Assembly (NCBI RefSeq): GCF_021729135.1
Contig: NZ_JAJTWW010000004.1
Span: forward strand, 336,602-400,601
Origin: Brevibacterium daeguense
GTDB taxonomy: Bacteria > Actinomycetota > Actinomycetes > Actinomycetales > Brevibacteriaceae
Reading direction: 5' to 3'
Length of the DNA: 64,000 bases
Shown here piece after piece: positions 24,629 through 34,431 of this stretch. The position numbers and the translations under genes were made by a program. The notes under the pieces are model-generated. The model did no database searches. It was not told where the DNA came from and was given only the letters and a program-made list of their open reading frames with translations. Within the stretch, counting starts at the first letter, position 1, and each line of letters opens with the position of its first letter.

Positions 24629-26301
24629 TAAGCCTGAATCCACCGATGTGGGGTAAGAGCCGCTCAGCGTTTTAAGGGCGGAATGCCCGTCTGATCAGAG
24701 AGAATAGGACTTGTCGAGGGTTCTGTTCCACCATGATGAGAGGGCATCCCGTAGATGCAAGTTTCCCATACCCCGGCTGCGGTGTCTGCCTCGTTCGATG
24801 ACCCGAATCTCGTGTCGGCTGCCGGGCTCGTCCCGGTCATGCGACTTGCCCAGGATGCCGGTCTGGGCCAGTTGGCGCAGCAGTGGCTGAGCGTGCCGAC
24901 GGACAAGGGCGCGAACGCCGGGGCCAAGGTCTCCTCCTTGGTGGCCGGCATGGTCGCCGGAGCGGATTCGATCGACGACATGGCGGTGCTGCGCCACGGG
25001 GCGATGGCCAAGCTGTGCCACCGGATCTACGCCCCGTCCACGCTGGGCTCGTTCCTGCGCGCGTTCACCTTCGGCCACGTCCGCCAGCTGGACGCGATCG
25101 CCTCCCGACTGCTGCAAGGCCTGACAGGGCAGGCTCCGCTGCTGGTGTACGAGAAGGACCGGTACACGTTCCTGGATGTCGATGACAGATCATCGAGGTC
25201 CACGGCCACGCCAAGCAGGGCTCCGGGTACGGGTATTCCGGAGCCCGGGGCCTGAACGCGATCCTGGCCACCGCCAGCACGAAGACTTCAGCTCCGGTGA
25301 TCCTGTCCCAGCGGCTGCGCCGCGGAGCTGCCGGGTCCCCACACGGGGCCAAACGGCTGGTCCGGGATGCGTTGGCCACCCTGAGACGACTGCGCGGGAT
25401 GGATCAGGCGCCGGTGCTGGTGCGCGCGGACGCCGCCTTCTACGGCCACGCCACCATCAGCACAGCCATTACCGCCGGAGCTGATGTGTCGGTCACCGCC
25501 CGGATGGACCCGGCGGTGAAGAAAGCCATCGCCGACATCGGCGAGGACGCGTGGACGGGCATCGAGTATCCCCAGGCGATCTACGACGAGGACACCGGAA
25601 CATGGGTCTCCAAAGCGCAGGTCGCTGAGGTCGACTTCACCGCGTTCACCTCCAGGAAGAAGAGCGAACAGGTTCCCGGTCGGCTGGTGGTGCGCCGGAT
25701 CCCGGAGCTGAACCAGGACAAGAAGAACGTGGGCCAGCCCGGATTGTTCGATCTGCACCGGTTCCACGCGTTCTTCACCACCAGCACCCTGGACACCGTC
25801 ACCGCGGACAAGACCCACCGCGCACACGCGGTCATCGAGCAGGTCAACGCGGATCTGAAGAACTGCGCCCTGGCCCACCTGCCCTCCGGGGTCTTCACCG
25901 CCAACGCCGCCTGGCTGGTGCTCGCGGTGATCGCGTTCAACCTCACCCGAACCGCCGCGACCATCACCGGCCCCGGACTGGCCAAGGCCACCACAGGAAC
26001 CATCCGCCGCAAGATCATCTCGATCCCGGCTCGGATCGCTTCCTCCACCCGCCGGATCACCCTGCACCTACCGCAGGGCTGGCCCTGGCAGGTCCAGTGG
26101 ACCACGCTGTTCAACCACGCCCACGGGCCGCCCGCCACCGCGACGATCTGACCGCCGACGCCGGCACCGGCTCGAAACGAGGAACCCTAGTGGAACACCC
26201 CGGACAGCGAGGTCCGGAGATCAGCCGCGCCCACGACCCAGAAATCCCGCCAATCCAGAATCAGTCATCGAGACCGAACCGGGTCGGTGGATCGAGGCTT
26301 A
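24629..26301 (+). mobile_element. IS1380-family insertion sequence, complete ends
   Basis: The left end TAAGCCTGAATCCACCGA (24629-24646) and the reverse complement of the right end TAAGCCTCGATCCACCGA (26284-26301) match at 16 of 18 positions. The element is about 1.67 kb, the usual length for IS1380, and contains one transposase gene with a frameshift. I see no target duplication of the flanks (CGGA left, GATA right), which suggests later rearrangement at one side. Confidence 0.85.
24755..26151 (+). pseudogene. IS1380-family transposase, single frameshift
   Basis: The frame from ATG 24755 gives the N-terminal half up to YTFLDVDD, then breaks. The remainder continues one frame over from about 25188 with EVHGHAKQGSGYGYSGARG, VLVRADAAFYGH, SVTARMDPAVKKAIADIGED and a full C-terminal end at 26151. 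The expected sequence at the joint is Asp-Asp-Thr-Ile; one base appears missing in ATGACAGATCATCG (25181-25194). The Asp residues of VDVDD and RADAAFY belong to the DDE site. The protein is inactive unless the ribosome shifts frame there. Confidence 0.88.
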
Positions 26302-26824
26302 GATACCCCATAAGTACGATTCACGCATGGACCTGCAGATAGATCCTTTCGCCTCCTTCCTTGTGCTATGGCCTCCGCCGGTATCTCCATCTGGGCGCTG
26401 GTTGAAGCAAAACGCGCACCGCTCCTAGAACGCACTCGGAACCATCGAGACCATCGTGCGTAACGCTCTAATCGAGACTGTGAGAAGTTTCGAGCCTCTC
26501 GAAACCGCACTCAGGATGGGAGACGAAGTTCCGGAGGTCCCCGAGGCGCTTCGACTGCACGGCGAGCAATAGAGGAGTACGGTAGCCGGCTCCCTGAGTA
26601 CAAGTGGACGCTGATGTTGCTCGATGCGGAGCTAGAGGGAGTGCGGGGGGGCGTGGGAGAACACCTTGAACGATATGACCACCGCGACATGGACGCAGAA
26701 TCAAACCACGGCGCGTGAATAGTGGGTAAGCGAGGCTAACCGCGAGGCAGGGCAACAAGAGCAGTACCACGCGGACTGGGAGGCGCTACAGAATCGAGCG
26801 CGCGAAACGAGCACTACATACCGT
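26302..26824. other. 523-bp decayed sequence between IS1380 and the AraC gene
   Basis: Base composition is visibly less G/C-rich than in neighbouring genes. Only short broken frames are present, for example about 45 codons near 26570-26718 on the plus strand that read LPEYKWTLMLLDAELEGVRG and end in TGA. They look like remains of a gene rather than a gene. The stretch ends in the second copy of the 18-bp direct repeat. Confidence 0.45.
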
Positions 26825-27253
26825 CTAGCTAGACCCGGTGCTTGGCCTCCTGCGCGCCGGCTTGGTCGCCAGCCGCGTGCGACACGGAGGGGCCCCGTCC
26901 ATCGCCCCTGCCGCGTCACGCTTATAGGTGCTCGGCGGCATGCCGACGAGCTCGGTGAAGCGGGTGCTGAAGGTGCCCAGGGACGAGAAGCCGACGGCGA
27001 AGCAGACGTCGGTGACACTGAGGTCACCACGGCGCAGCAGCGTCATCGCCCGCTCGATGCGGCGGGTCATGAGGTAACTGTAGGGCGGTTCGCCATAGGC
27101 CAACCGAAATTGCCGGCTGAGGTGCCCGGCCGACATGTGCACTCCGCGAGCGAGCGCCTCGACGTCCAACGGCGAAGCGTACTCCCGGTCGATCCGATCC
27201 CGCACTCGCCGCAGCAGCACGAGATCGCGCACATCCTGACTGCCGGCCGACAT
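26825..27253 (-). CDS. AraC-family regulator, short single-domain type
   Basis: 142 residues consisting of the two helix-turn-helix motifs of the AraC domain: DVEALARGVHMSAGHLSRQF and TDVCFAVGFSSLGTFSTRFT followed by ELVGMPPSTYKRD. There is no ligand domain. Close relatives normally sit beside a VOC-family gene; none is here. The stop codon lies within the 18-bp repeat, and the last 30 residues look unlike the usual ending, so the 3' end may have been replaced by the rearrangement. The ATG at 27253 is preferred; a GTG nine bases earlier is possible. Confidence 0.82.
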   Translation of the reverse strand: MSAGSQDVRDLVLLRRVRDRIDREYASPLDVEALARGVHMSAGHLSRQFRLAYGEPPYSYLMTRRIERAMTLLRRGDLSVTDVCFAVGFSSLGTFSTRFTELVGMPPSTYKRDAAGAMDGAPPCRTRLATKPARRRPSTGSS

Positions 27254-27380
27254 CGTCGTCACATCAGCGATGTTCTCATGATCGGGACGAAACCCGGGGG
27301 TGAATCGGACGAAACCGGGGGGCGGCCGCTGCTGCTGATGTCTTTGGTGGCCGCTGCTGATGGCGGTGGCGGCCAGCGAC

Positions 27381-27470
27381 TCGGCTCCGGCGCCTCGGCT
27401 CCGGTTCCGGCTCCGGTTCCTCGATTCCGGTTCCGGCTCAAGCTCCGATTCCGGTTCCGGCTCTGGCTAG
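27381..27470. repeat. 6/12-bp G/C-rich tandem repeat in the AraC-PBP gap
   Basis: A run of GGTTCC, GGCTCC and GATTCC hexamers, about fourteen in a row with small changes. It lies in the 261-bp gap between the AraC start and the end of the penicillin-binding protein gene. No gene or terminator is otherwise seen there. Confidence 0.7.
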
Positions 27471-27514
27471 GGCTCGGGCCCAAGGGCACAGTATTCGGAC
27501 AGCTACGCGGCTCG

Positions 27515-29629
27515 TCACGGTTTCGCGAACTCCTCGGCGTCACGCGTCGGGGCCGCCTCGCGCATGAACTGCTGCCAGGTGGGACCCGACACGGTGGCAC
27601 CGAAAACCTCGCGGGGCATCTTCCCATCGGAGTTCTCCCGCCAATCCCTGGCACCGCGGGGATCTCCGGTCCACACCGCCGTTGAAATACCACTGGTGAA
27701 GCCGACAAGCCAGGTCGAGCCGACTTCGAAATTCGTCGTGCCGGTCTTGGCCGCCGCCGGCTTTCCGATGTCGAGGCCGTCTGTGGTGCCGCCCTCGAAG
27801 GTCTGCGACAGCGCGTACGCCACTCCGGCAGCGACCTTCGGATCCAGCGCGTCCTCGCACTCGGGCTCGTTGATCGGAAGCTGACCGCCCGCCGAGTCGG
27901 TCACCTCGAGGACGGACCGAGGAGGGCATCGGGTGCCGCTGCCCGCGAACGCGGTGAAGGCCGACGCCATGGTCAGCGGGGAGACCGAGACGGTGCCCAG
28001 GACCGACGACGGGTAGAGCAGCTGCTGGGTTCCGTCGTCCGTCTCCACCTCGTCCAGGGCCTCACCCGCGCCCGTCGTGACACCGAGCGCACTGGCAGTG
28101 TCGCGGATGTCGCACATGTCGAGTTGAGAGGCCATGTCGGCGTAGGCCTTGTTGACCGACTGCTTGGTCGCGTCGAGCACCGTCATTTGGTCGCTGACTT
28201 CGTCGGAGTCGCCCGCGTTGGCAGGGGCATAACCCTTTCCGGCGTAGTCTCCGGAATCGCACGAAGCAGTGAATCCGGTGTAGTTGTCGGCAGTGCCATC
28301 GACCTTGTCGTCGAGACTGCGGCCGGAGTCGAGCCATTCTGCCAGCACGAAGGGCTTCCACGTGGAGCCGGGCTGGTAGCCGGTGCCACCCCCGTAGGCC
28401 TCGTCGACCGAGAAGTTGACGACAGTCGACCCATCTCCCTCCTCACCAGCGGGGTCGTACTCAGTGTTCTGAGCCATCGCGAGGATCTCGCCCGTGTCAG
28501 TTGCCATCGAGACCAGGGCGTGTCCGGCCCCAGAGGGATCCCCGACAGGAACCTGCTCATGGACGGCGTCCACAGCCTTCTCCTGCAGCTGGGAATCGAG
28601 CGAAGTGCGAATGACCAACCCGCCGCGCGTGAGCAGCTCTGCCCGCTCCTCGGCGGTCTTGCCGAACTCGGGAGAATGCAGGACCACGTGCTGGACGTAG
28701 TCGCAGAAGTAGGCAGCGTCCCCGGCCGCGGCACAGCCGTTGGGCCGCTCCGAGACCTCGAGCGCGAGGTCCTGCTCGACTGCCTCATCGTGCTCAGCCT
28801 GCGTGATGAAACCGTAGGAGAGCATCTGCCCCAGCACCACGTTGCGCCGCTCCAGGGTCTCCTCCGGGTTGGACTGCGGGTTGTAGACCGAGGGATTGCG
28901 GACGATACCGGCCAGGGTCGCTGCCTGCGCGATGTCGAGTTCGGCGGAGGGGATGCTCCAGAACTGCTGCGCTGCCGCCTCGACCCCGTAGGCGTTCGGG
29001 GAGCCCGAGTACGAGTTGATATTGAGATAGCGAGCGAGGATCTCATCCTTCGAGTACTTGTTCTCGATGGCGGCGGCGAGCTTCATCTCCCGCAGTTTGC
29101 GGGCGTACCCGGCACCACCGCTGCGCTCCTGCGCCTCCTCGACGCCTTCCTCGTCGCCCTCTGCGTGGCTGTTCTGGATCAGGACGTTCTTCACGTACTG
29201 CTGGGTGAGGGTGGAGCCGCCCTCCTGGTCGTCGCTGAGCACATTGGTCACGATCGCACGTGCGATTCCCTGCAGGTCCACTCCGTCGTGCTCATAGAAC
29301 CGATGGTCCTCGACGGCCAAGGTCGCGTCCTGCATGTGCTCGGAGACCTTGTCCAGCGGCACTTCCTCACGGTTCTGCCAATAGAACTCGGTGAGCAGCT
29401 CGCCGTTGCGGTCCTCGATGCGCGACGGTTCGGCGAGAGGCCGCTCCTCCAGAAAGTCCGGCAGCGCTCCCACCACGTCCTTCCCGAACTGGGCAGCCGC
29501 CGCGGAGACGCCGACGAACGGCAGGCCCATGCCCGCAATCACGAGACCCAACAGCACGGACATGCTGAAGAACGAGGCCCAGCGGTGAGTGATCCGGCGG
29601 TTCTCCAGCTGCGCTTTGCGGTTGCTCAT
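27515..29629 (-). CDS. Class A penicillin-binding protein (transglycosylase/transpeptidase), copy 2
   Basis: 704 residues. A short basic cytoplasmic start, one membrane helix (about 20-45), then the GT51 glycosyltransferase with catalytic Glu107 in AVEDHRFYEHDGVDLQGIAR and GGSTLTQQYVKN, and the penicillin-binding transpeptidase with STWK in YQPGSTWKPFVL, SVNKAYADM and KTGTTNFEVGSTW. All active-site residues are present. It polymerises and cross-links peptidoglycan at the outer face of the membrane. GAGGAG nine bases before ATG 29629 sets the start. It is 148 bases downstream of a very similar gene on the same strand. Confidence 0.93.
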   Translation of the reverse strand: MSNRKAQLENRRITHRWASFFSMSVLLGLVIAGMGLPFVGVSAAAAQFGKDVVGALPDFLEERPLAEPSRIEDRNGELLTEFYWQNREEVPLDKVSEHMQDATLAVEDHRFYEHDGVDLQGIARAIVTNVLSDDQEGGSTLTQQYVKNVLIQNSHAEGDEEGVEEAQERSGGAGYARKLREMKLAAAIENKYSKDEILARYLNINSYSGSPNAYGVEAAAQQFWSIPSAELDIAQAATLAGIVRNPSVYNPQSNPEETLERRNVVLGQMLSYGFITQAEHDEAVEQDLALEVSERPNGCAAAGDAAYFCDYVQHVVLHSPEFGKTAEERAELLTRGGLVIRTSLDSQLQEKAVDAVHEQVPVGDPSGAGHALVSMATDTGEILAMAQNTEYDPAGEEGDGSTVVNFSVDEAYGGGTGYQPGSTWKPFVLAEWLDSGRSLDDKVDGTADNYTGFTASCDSGDYAGKGYAPANAGDSDEVSDQMTVLDATKQSVNKAYADMASQLDMCDIRDTASALGVTTGAGEALDEVETDDGTQQLLYPSSVLGTVSVSPLTMASAFTAFAGSGTRCPPRSVLEVTDSAGGQLPINEPECEDALDPKVAAGVAYALSQTFEGGTTDGLDIGKPAAAKTGTTNFEVGSTWLVGFTSGISTAVWTGDPRGARDWRENSDGKMPREVFGATVSGPTWQQFMREAAPTRDAEEFAKP

Positions 29630-29777
29630 GGGAAGGGGCTCCTCACGGGATGCCCTCTACAGTACGAGAGCACCCCCGGCCCTGACCACAGTTCTTGGTC
29701 ACAGTTCGGCCGCCGAACCGGATTGCCACACACGCCGGTTCTCTCGCTGCCGCGCCTGTGCCTCGGCAACCTCCCGC

Positions 29778-31913
29778 TCAGGGTTGTGCGAATTCACGAG
29801 CTTCCCGCGTCGGGGCTGCTTCGCGCATGTACTCCTGCCAGGTGGGACCGGACACGGTGGCGCCGAACACCTCACGCGGCATCTTCCCCTCAGAATTGGC
29901 CCGCCAGTCCCTGGCTCCGTCGGGATCACCGGTCCACACCGCCGTCGAGATTCCGCTGGTGAAGCCGACGAGCCAGGTCGAGCCGACCTCGAAGTTCGTC
30001 GTGCCGGTCTTGGCCGCGGCCGGTACTCCGATGTCGAGGCCTTCCGTCGTGCCCCCTTCGAAAGTCTGTGACATCGCATATGCGATCCCGTCAGCGACCG
30101 CCGGGTCGAGGGCGTCCTCACACGCGGAATCCTCGATCGGCAGCGGCTCCCCATCTGCCCGCTTCGCCTCGAGGATGGGCCGGGGCTCACACCGACTGCC
30201 GCCGTTCGCGAACGCGGTGAACGCCGATGCCATGGTGAGCGGGGAGACCGAGACGGTGCCGAGGATCGACGACGGATAGAGCACCTGCTGCGAGTCGTCC
30301 TCCATCGTGACCTCCTCGAGGGCGTCACCGCTTCCGGTCCGCACACCCAACGCGCTCGCGGTGTCGCGGATATCGCACATGTCGAGCTGAGAGGCCATGT
30401 CGGCGTAGGCCCGATTGACGGACTGCTTGGTCGCCTCCAGCACCGGCATGCTGCTGCTGGCACCGTCGGAGTCCCCGGCGTTGGCGGGAGCGTATCCCTC
30501 ACCCGCGTAATCGCCCGGCTCACAAGAATTGGAGAATCCGGTGTAGCTCTCACCGGTGCCGTTCACGGTATCGGTGAGTTCGCGGCCCGAGTCCAGCCAC
30601 TCGGCGAGGACGAACGGCTTCCAGGTGGAGCCGGGCTGATATCCGCCACCGCCGCCGTAGGCCTCGTCCACCGAGTAGTTGAGAACCGTCGAGCCGTCCC
30701 CCTCCTCACCTGCCGGGTCGTACTCAGTGTTCTGGGCCATCGCGAGGATCTCCCCGGTTTCGGCCTCCATCGAGACCAGGGAATGGCCGGCACCCGAGGG
30801 ATCACCGACGGGCACCCGCTTGTGAACCGCATCGACCGCCTGCTCCTGCAGCTGCGCGTCGAGCGAGGTGCGGATCGTCAAGCCGCCCCGCTTGAGCAGC
30901 TCGACGCGCGCCTCCGGGTCATCCCCGAATGCAGCCGAATGCATGACGGCGTGCTGGACGTAGTCGCAGAAGTAGGCGGCGTCCCCCGCCGCGGCACAGC
31001 CGTTGGGCCGCTCCGATTCTTCCAGTCCGAGATCCTGTTCGACTGCCTCGTCGTGCTCCTCCTGGGTGATGAACCCGTAGGTGAGCATCTGACCGAGAAC
31101 GACGTTGCGCCGTTCCAGCGTCTCTTCCGGGTTGATCTGCGGGTTGTAGAGCGATGGATTGCGCACGATCCCAGCAAGCGTGGCGGCCTGCGCGATGTCG
31201 AGTTCGGCGGAGGGGATGCTCCAGAACTGCTGCGCTGCCGCCTCGACCCCGTAGGCGTTCGGAGAGCCCGAATAGGAGTTGATGTTGAGGTAGCGGGCGA
31301 GAATCTCGTCTTTCGAGTACTTGTTCTCCACGGCAGCAGCGAGTTTCATCTCCCGCAGCTTGCGGGCATATCCGGCGGCACCACTTCGCTCCTGCGCCTC
31401 CTCGACTCCGTCTGTGTCTCCGTCGGCGTGGTTGTTCTGGATGAGGACGTTCTTCACGTACTGCTGTGTGAGGGTGGAGCCGCCCTCCTGCTGGTCGGTG
31501 AGGACATTGGTGGCGACAGCTCGTGCTACGCCTTGCAGATCAACACCGCCGTGCTCGTAGAACCGGTGGTCCTCAACCGCTAGTGTGGCGTCCCGCATGT
31601 GGTCGGAGACCTGATCCAGCGGCACTTCCTCGCGGTTCTGCCAGTAGAACTCCGCGATGAGCTCACCGTTGCGATCCTCGATTCGGGAAGGCTGGGCCAG
31701 GGGCCGCTCCTCCAACGACTCGGGCAGCGCCTCGAAGACATCGATCCCGGCCTCGGCCGCCGCGACCGAGGTGCCGACGAACGGAACGCCGAGACCGGCG
31801 ACGACGAATCCCAGCAGCATCGAGACGGCGACGAACGAGGCCCACAGCTGGGTGATGCGGCGTCTCCACAGGCGATGCGCCCGATCCTTCAGCTGAACGG
31901 ACCAGCTGTTCAT
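29778..31913 (-). CDS. Class A penicillin-binding protein (transglycosylase/transpeptidase), copy 1
   Basis: 711 residues, with the same architecture as the gene that follows it: membrane helix, GT51 domain (AVEDHRFYEHGGVDLQGVAR, GGSTLTQQYVKN) and transpeptidase (YQPGSTWKPFVL, SVNRAYADM, KTGTTNFEVGSTW). The two proteins agree over nearly their full length and share long identical DNA stretches, e.g. about 75 bases around 28923-28999 and 31183-31260, so they arose by tandem duplication with later sequence exchange. Differences cluster in the first 25 residues and around the loop after SVNRAYADM. Both probably act in cell-wall synthesis; separate conditions of use are possible. Confidence 0.93.
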   Translation of the reverse strand: MNSWSVQLKDRAHRLWRRRITQLWASFVAVSMLLGFVVAGLGVPFVGTSVAAAEAGIDVFEALPESLEERPLAQPSRIEDRNGELIAEFYWQNREEVPLDQVSDHMRDATLAVEDHRFYEHGGVDLQGVARAVATNVLTDQQEGGSTLTQQYVKNVLIQNNHADGDTDGVEEAQERSGAAGYARKLREMKLAAAVENKYSKDEILARYLNINSYSGSPNAYGVEAAAQQFWSIPSAELDIAQAATLAGIVRNPSLYNPQINPEETLERRNVVLGQMLTYGFITQEEHDEAVEQDLGLEESERPNGCAAAGDAAYFCDYVQHAVMHSAAFGDDPEARVELLKRGGLTIRTSLDAQLQEQAVDAVHKRVPVGDPSGAGHSLVSMEAETGEILAMAQNTEYDPAGEEGDGSTVLNYSVDEAYGGGGGYQPGSTWKPFVLAEWLDSGRELTDTVNGTGESYTGFSNSCEPGDYAGEGYAPANAGDSDGASSSMPVLEATKQSVNRAYADMASQLDMCDIRDTASALGVRTGSGDALEEVTMEDDSQQVLYPSSILGTVSVSPLTMASAFTAFANGGSRCEPRPILEAKRADGEPLPIEDSACEDALDPAVADGIAYAMSQTFEGGTTEGLDIGVPAAAKTGTTNFEVGSTWLVGFTSGISTAVWTGDPDGARDWRANSEGKMPREVFGATVSGPTWQEYMREAAPTREAREFAQP

Positions 31914-32013
31914 GACAAGGCTCCTTCACGTCGACAGCCTCCACCCTACGAAAACAGAAACGCAGGGGCCACCACCGTTCCCGAGGCGCCAGCACCTCTG
32001 CGAGGTCTCCCAG

Positions 32014-32049
32014 GCAGGGCTGTGGTTCCCTTCAGGGCTGTGGTTCCTT
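32014..32049. repeat. 18-bp tandem repeat, two copies, upstream of the PBP genes
   Basis: CAGGGCTGTGGTTCCCTT (32014-32031) is followed by CAGGGCTGTGGTTCCTTC (32032-32049). Further on, to about 32160, GTGACCGTCGGAC-like words recur four times. The 296-bp gap between the PBP and HNH genes shows nothing else. Confidence 0.7.
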
Positions 32050-32209
32050 CGGGACACGGTTTACTCCGGGTCATCAGGCGCCCCCAAAGGTGACCGTCGG
32101 ACACGCTGCCGTCGCACACAGGTGGCCGTCGGACCAGGTGACTGTCGGACGAGTAGACGCGACCGTGCATCACGGTCCGCCGAATGAGGAGTCGCTCCCT
32201 CATCGTGGA

Positions 32210-34153
32210 TCAGAACGGGGGCACATCGGGCCGCTGTCGAGTCGGTGGCGGCGGCTGCCTCACTAACGACAACTGGTTCTGAACGTGGTCGCTCACGCTG
32301 TCCAGGTACTCGGGCATTGCCGGGCCGATCCGGCTGCGGAACTTCGCATGGAATATCGGCTCCTGCGCCGGGTCCACGCGGCTCGGGGGAATCCACCCGG
32401 GCAGCCCGCCGAGCAGCACCACCTGCCACCCGTTTCGGTCGTGCCACCCGTGGTGAAATCCGCACAGCAAGGTCATCGAGTTGATGTCGGTGGGCCCACC
32501 TCGGCTGTAGGGCACCATATGATGAGCCTCGCAGTACACCGGCGGCACCTCGCAATCCGGGAACGTGCATCCCTGATCGCGGGCCGCAAGCGCCGTCAAT
32601 TGATGTTTGTTCGCGAAGCGATTCTCGGTCCGCAGCGCCACCGTGCCCCGCTCGTCATCCCAGGTCTGCAGATAGACCTTCGCGGCGCACAGATGGGCAA
32701 TCGCCTCCTCCACCCGTACCGGAGCCCGATACTGAGTTGTGGCCGTGCCTGTTCCACGCGCAACTTGTTCCGCCGTCGCCGAGATGACCAAGGCATAGGC
32801 CGGGCCGTGTGAGTTCCGATGCACTCCGGCGTCCTTCACCAGCGCCGCAAACGCGTCGTACCGCTCCAGTCGAGTGCTCCGCTGGTCCAGCACGAAGAGC
32901 GACGACACCCCTGAAGGTTCGCCTGTTGCGGTCACCCCGATGCCGTTCGGCGGTGCGTCGAACGGGTCCGGTGGGTCCTCCCGGTTCAGCACCTCCTCAC
33001 CAGAGCCGAGACGGTTACCGGGATCCGATTCGGCGGTGGCCCTGGCGCCGGCACCACCGAACGTACCGCCGACCGCACCACCAAACGTTGCGCCGGCCGC
33101 ACCGTCAACCGTTGAGTGAGAGTCTCCGGTGTCACCGCCGCTGTTCGATTCCCGGGGGCTTACACGACTCTCCGCGCTCTTCGCAGTGCCACCACCGGTC
33201 GAGCGTGTGCTCTTCACGCGATCCTCGATCAGCGACAGCAGCGTCGTGCCGGTCATCGCGTCGAGGAGGCCCCGCACCCGGTAGTCGCCGGACTCCAATG
33301 CCGTCAACGTCAATGAATAGCTCTCCCGATCCGGCACATCGCGGGGGCAGGCCCCATCCGGATCCAGATGGTCGACGATCCGGCGACCGACCAGTCCGAG
33401 CTCCTTCACCGATAACCGATCCGCCTGCTCGACAAGCAGCGCTTCAGCGCCTTCCCAGTGGCGTGCCCGCACGGCAGGGGGCAGTCGATTGAACGTCGAC
33501 AGCATCGCCTGAACCTGGTCGGTGTTCAGATCGCCCTCGTGCACCTTCGACGCGATCAGCGGAAACTCCGGGGCCTGGGCCTCGCCGGTCAGCGCCACCC
33601 TCTCGCCCAACCGGCGGGCCATAGCCACGCGTCGAGCCGCCTCGGCCGAAGACACCTTCAACTGCTGCATCACCAGCGCCTTCGAACTGCGCACCCCGAA
33701 GCCTTCGGGCAGACCACTGCGTTCGAACCGGGCGAGCAGCGATACTGACAGCGAATCCGTCACCCGCCGAATCGCCTCAGTGGCTCTTAACACCGCCACC
33801 ACCTCGACATCAGCGAAGGCACCGACGGTTTCCCCGACTTCGGCCGACACCACTGACAGGGAATCGAGGAGACCCAGAAGTGCCGGACAGGCAGAGCCCA
33901 GATGCTCCCGCGCAGCTCGATCCACCAGACCACGGAAATCCGCTGAGTTCGGTGCTGCGGCAGGTGCCTCTCCGTCCGAGCCCGCCTCCGACTCCTCGCT
34001 GGTCACCTTTGGAACCTGCGCACCAGAAATCGGCGAGTTGCTCGCCGCCTCGGCCCGAGACTTCTCTGCTGGCTCCGGACGGCTGGGCGGCTCTGCCTTC
34101 GCCACCATCGCCGCCAGTATCTGCTTCACATTCTCCGGAGTGACCATCGTCAT
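32210..34153 (-). CDS. DUF222 - HNH endonuclease-domain protein
   Basis: 647 residues. The N-terminal half is the helical DUF222 domain (VEVVAVLRATEAIRRVTDSL; VSSAEAARRVAMARRLGERV; NTDQVQAMLSTFNRLPPAVR). Near the C-terminus is an HNH nuclease: CTFPDCEVPPVYCEAHHMVP and DINSMTLLCGFHHGWHDRNG, with the paired zinc cysteines and catalytic His. These proteins occur in many diverged copies in high-GC actinobacteria and their function is unproven; mobile or defence-related roles have been suggested. Between the domains, about residues 300-390, is a Gly/Ser/Thr-rich linker with GGAVGGTFGGAG repeats. GGAG before ATG 34153 supports this start. Confidence 0.88.
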   Translation of the reverse strand: MTMVTPENVKQILAAMVAKAEPPSRPEPAEKSRAEAASNSPISGAQVPKVTSEESEAGSDGEAPAAAPNSADFRGLVDRAAREHLGSACPALLGLLDSLSVVSAEVGETVGAFADVEVVAVLRATEAIRRVTDSLSVSLLARFERSGLPEGFGVRSSKALVMQQLKVSSAEAARRVAMARRLGERVALTGEAQAPEFPLIASKVHEGDLNTDQVQAMLSTFNRLPPAVRARHWEGAEALLVEQADRLSVKELGLVGRRIVDHLDPDGACPRDVPDRESYSLTLTALESGDYRVRGLLDAMTGTTLLSLIEDRVKSTRSTGGGTAKSAESRVSPRESNSGGDTGDSHSTVDGAAGATFGGAVGGTFGGAGARATAESDPGNRLGSGEEVLNREDPPDPFDAPPNGIGVTATGEPSGVSSLFVLDQRSTRLERYDAFAALVKDAGVHRNSHGPAYALVISATAEQVARGTGTATTQYRAPVRVEEAIAHLCAAKVYLQTWDDERGTVALRTENRFANKHQLTALAARDQGCTFPDCEVPPVYCEAHHMVPYSRGGPTDINSMTLLCGFHHGWHDRNGWQVVLLGGLPGWIPPSRVDPAQEPIFHAKFRSRIGPAMPEYLDSVSDHVQNQLSLVRQPPPPTRQRPDVPPF

Positions 34154-34431
34154 CGACGACCACTCCAACCGAACGGCTGACAAGGACAGAAACGGGATTG
34201 CATCGACGCTCCTCTGCTCGTGCCTCCATTCTATCCTAATTAGAACTGAATTAGAACAGCTCCCTCGAAATTATCTGGTTCTGCACTTTCAGTTCATTAG
34301 CTCTGCCCCTCGACGCGGTGCGACAACGCGCTTTCGACCCGGATCTCAGGACCAGAGGAGCCTTGACCTATATTCGGTCATGTGTTCGAATACAGGTATT
34401 AATCACCAACAGGAGCGAGGCGGATTGAGCG

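Larger units (their letters stand above)
21768..26829. mobile_element. Region bounded by an exact 18-bp direct repeat (possible island)
   Basis: CACTACATACCGTCTAGC occurs at 21768-21785 and again at 26812-26829, with unrelated bases on both sides of each copy. Between them lie a membrane protein/winged-helix operon, an FAD monooxygenase, a frameshifted IS1380 element and decayed sequence; the right copy contains the stop codon of the AraC gene. This looks like an inserted or rearranged segment; the mechanism is not clear. Confidence 0.5.

Noticed and set aside
32210..34153. Homing endonuclease or intein interpretation of the HNH protein
   Set aside because: The DUF222-HNH architecture is standard for free-standing actinobacterial proteins; no host gene is split around it.
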